64,000 nt of DNA from the NCBI RefSeq assembly GCF_003946915.1, contig NZ_RPOC01000005.1, forward strand, positions 186,001-250,000, written 5' to 3'. Under the pieces are notes generated by a model, which was given only the letters and a program-made list of their open reading frames with translations, made no database searches and was not told the DNA's origin. Made by a program: the position numbers and the translations under genes. Of the stretch, positions 62,273 through 64,000 are shown piece by piece; position 1 is the first letter of the stretch; every line of letters starts with the position of its first letter. Source of the DNA: Flavobacterium ustbae (GTDB lineage Bacteria; Bacteroidota; Bacteroidia; Flavobacteriales; Flavobacteriaceae).

Positions 62273-64000
62273 TTAAAATGCTACGTTTAAGCCAAATACG
62301 ATAGTTCTGCTTCTTGGGTAACTGAAATAATCAATACCAAAAGACTGAATATCACCAACTGAAGTTCCTGTGTTAATCTCAGGATCAAAGCCACTGTAGC
62401 TTGTAATTACAAATAAGTTTTGTCCTGTAATAGAAAGACGGATATTGTCCATTACGTTATCCAATCCAATCGATTTTGGACTTAAGTTATATCCTAAAGT
62501 CGCATTGTTTAATCTTAAGAAACTACCGTCTTCTAAATATCTGGTAGAAACTGTATTAGAATTTGTAGAAGCTTCGTTTAAATATTGTGTAGCTCTGTCT
62601 GTCGTATTAAATGAATTGGCTAAACTTCCTCTGTTGAATGATGTCATTGCCACGTGGTTGTAAATTTTATTTCCTTGTGCTCCGTTGAAATTAAAGCCTA
62701 AATCCAAGTTTTTATATTTAAAATTCAAGTAGAATGCATAGATATAATCTGGTAATGCACTTCCTGCAACAATACGGTCATCGTCAAGAATCTGTCCGTC
62801 TCCATTTGTATCTGCAAATTGGTTTAATCCGTCTGGACCAATTCCTGTAAAGTCAAGCATGTAGAAAGAACCGATTGGCTGCCCATTAAGTACACCATTA
62901 ATTGTAGCTCCAGACTGTCCGCCTCCTTGCGCTCCACCTGTAGTCAATATTTTATAAGGAGAGTTTTCTACTTTATTATTAGTGAACGAAATGTTTCCAC
63001 CAATACTGTACGAGAAATCTTTAGCTTTATCACTGCTGTAATCTAACGCTACCTCAATACCATTGTTTTTGATCTGCATATTTGGAATATTTGTCCAATA
63101 TTTAGATGTTGGCTGAATAGGATCTGTAGGCGCTACTTCAAGTAAAATATTTTCAGACACTTTGTTGAAATAATCTACTGTTCCAGATAATCTGTTGTTG
63201 AACAAACTGAAATCTAAACCTATGTTAGCCTGTGTTGAAACTTCCCATTGGATGTTAGGATTAGCCAAACGTGTATAGATTGAACCATAAGGATATCCTG
63301 CCAAGTCTGTAGCCGATGGATCTAACGGATACGTGTCGCTTCCTGTATTACTTTCTGTATAACTTGCTTTTGTAATTTTTGAAGGAATCTCCTGAGAACC
63401 TGTTTGTCCCCAACTCGCTCTAAGTTTTAGATTGTTTAATGTTTCAGATTCTTTTAAGAAATCTTCTTTAGTAATATTCCAACCTAATGCAACAGATGGG
63501 AAATATCCGTATCTATTGTTTTTACCAAATTTAGAAGAACCGTCGGCACGCATTGTTGCTGTAAGCAAGTATTTATTATCGTATCCGTAGTTTAATCTTC
63601 CAAAGAAAGACTGAAGCTCATTTTCTACTGCAGATGATGACTGAGTTGTACGCTCACTTGCTGTTTCAATCTGATTTTTTGGCTCTACACCATTATCAGG
63701 GAAACCAGATAAATTATAACTTTTCTGATATACTTGTATTTTCTGATACGACTGACCTGCTAAAACCGTGAAATTATGAGCATTCTTATCGAAAGTATAC
63801 GTTAAAGTATTCTCATACAAAACGTTATTATTATTTGTAATTACGTTATTTAAAGACCCTAAAGTAGTATTAGTTGCAGACGAATAAGGTAAAACTTGAA
63901 TATCTCTCTCAGACATTGAATAATCTACTCCAAGATTAAATTTGTACGTTAATCCTTTTATGAATTCGTAAGATGGAGCAATATTAGCCAAAATACGATT
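62273..64000 (-). CDS. SusC/RagA-family TonB-linked transporter, C-terminal part (continues past window)
   Basis: The last roughly 576 codons of a SusC-type outer-membrane transporter. The frame is open to base 64000, so the N-terminal plug and signal peptide lie outside. Barrel features include KYLLTATMRADGSSKFGKNN, YFPSVALGWNITKEDF, LKLRASWGQTGSQE and IGLDFSLFNNRLSGTVDYF. The C-terminus ends SRTIVFGLNVAF with the expected terminal Phe. It is followed by SusD after 16 bp. Whether it carries an STN domain cannot be seen. Confidence 0.92.
   Translation of the reverse strand, partial: NRILANIAPSYEFIKGLTYKFNLGVDYSMSERDIQVLPYSSATNTTLGSLNNVITNNNNVLYENTLTYTFDKNAHNFTVLAGQSYQKIQVYQKSYNLSGFPDNGVEPKNQIETASERTTQSSSAVENELQSFFGRLNYGYDNKYLLTATMRADGSSKFGKNNRYGYFPSVALGWNITKEDFLKESETLNNLKLRASWGQTGSQEIPSKITKASYTESNTGSDTYPLDPSATDLAGYPYGSIYTRLANPNIQWEVSTQANIGLDFSLFNNRLSGTVDYFNKVSENILLEVAPTDPIQPTSKYWTNIPNMQIKNNGIEVALDYSSDKAKDFSYSIGGNISFTNNKVENSPYKILTTGGAQGGGQSGATINGVLNGQPIGSFYMLDFTGIGPDGLNQFADTNGDGQILDDDRIVAGSALPDYIYAFYLNFKYKNLDLGFNFNGAQGNKIYNHVAMTSFNRGSLANSFNTTDRATQYLNEASTNSNTVSTRYLEDGSFLRLNNATLGYNLSPKSIGLDNVMDNIRLSITGQNLFVITSYSGFDPEINTGTSVGDIQSFGIDYFSYPRSRTIVFGLNVAF

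Overview
The window looks like a chromosomal segment of a Flavobacterium or a close relative in the Bacteroidota. The DNA is AT-rich. It carries two SusC/SusD pairs, two ECF sigma/FecR-type anti-sigma pairs, TAnnTTTG-like promoter elements, an ISAon1-type insertion sequence, CheB/CheR/PAS/histidine-kinase fusions and lipoproteins with Bacteroidota-style export signals. No rRNA, intact tRNA or CRISPR array was seen.

Region 1 (1-5.8 kb) is a mobile-element graveyard. It holds two tandem pairs of IS3-type transposase genes (a full-length gene followed by a short gene without the catalytic domain), an IS21-like end, an IS6 transposase remnant, a ParD/ParE toxin-antitoxin pair with a palindromic operator, a tRNA 3'-end-like remnant and an ISAon1-type element whose transposase has a nonsense codon. 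Beside it (5.9-9.0 kb) are a decayed phytochrome-type heme oxygenase, an Rcp1-like response regulator, an RBBP9-type hydrolase and a HAD phosphatase.

Region 2 (9.1-15.4 kb, minus strand) reads as ECF sigma, anti-sigma, TonB-dependent receptor, DUF4374 surface lipoprotein and PepSY membrane protein. This matches the xenosiderophore (Xus-type) iron-uptake arrangement. Region 3 (15.8-30.9 kb) has an ECF sigma factor divergent from FecR, SusC, SusD, two TlpA-like thioredoxin lipoproteins or secreted proteins, an M16 protease and DsbD. It is probably an import and processing system for peptides or disulfide-containing proteins.

Region 4 (31-44 kb) contains two large CheB/CheR/PAS/histidine-kinase fusions, a response regulator, a mannose-1-phosphate guanylyltransferase, a DHA2-type MFS transporter, small membrane and secreted proteins, a short YodC-type ORF and a YciF/DUF892 stress protein.

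Region 5 (44.5-50.9 kb, minus strand) is the most unusual: a compact operon of three P47/OrfX-type TULIP proteins, two AidA/PixA inclusion-body-type proteins and a small unknown protein. Upstream of it lies an 11-copy, about 50-bp tandem repeat array that starts right after a YcxB-like gene.

Region 6 (52.8-64 kb) has a histidine kinase whose response-regulator partner is cut off by an abrupt junction with a truncated collagen-like repeat protein. It then carries a DUF1254 lipoprotein, dispersed structured repeats, a phosphodiesterase-like/alkaline-phosphatase fusion and a second SusD/SusC pair that runs off the right edge.
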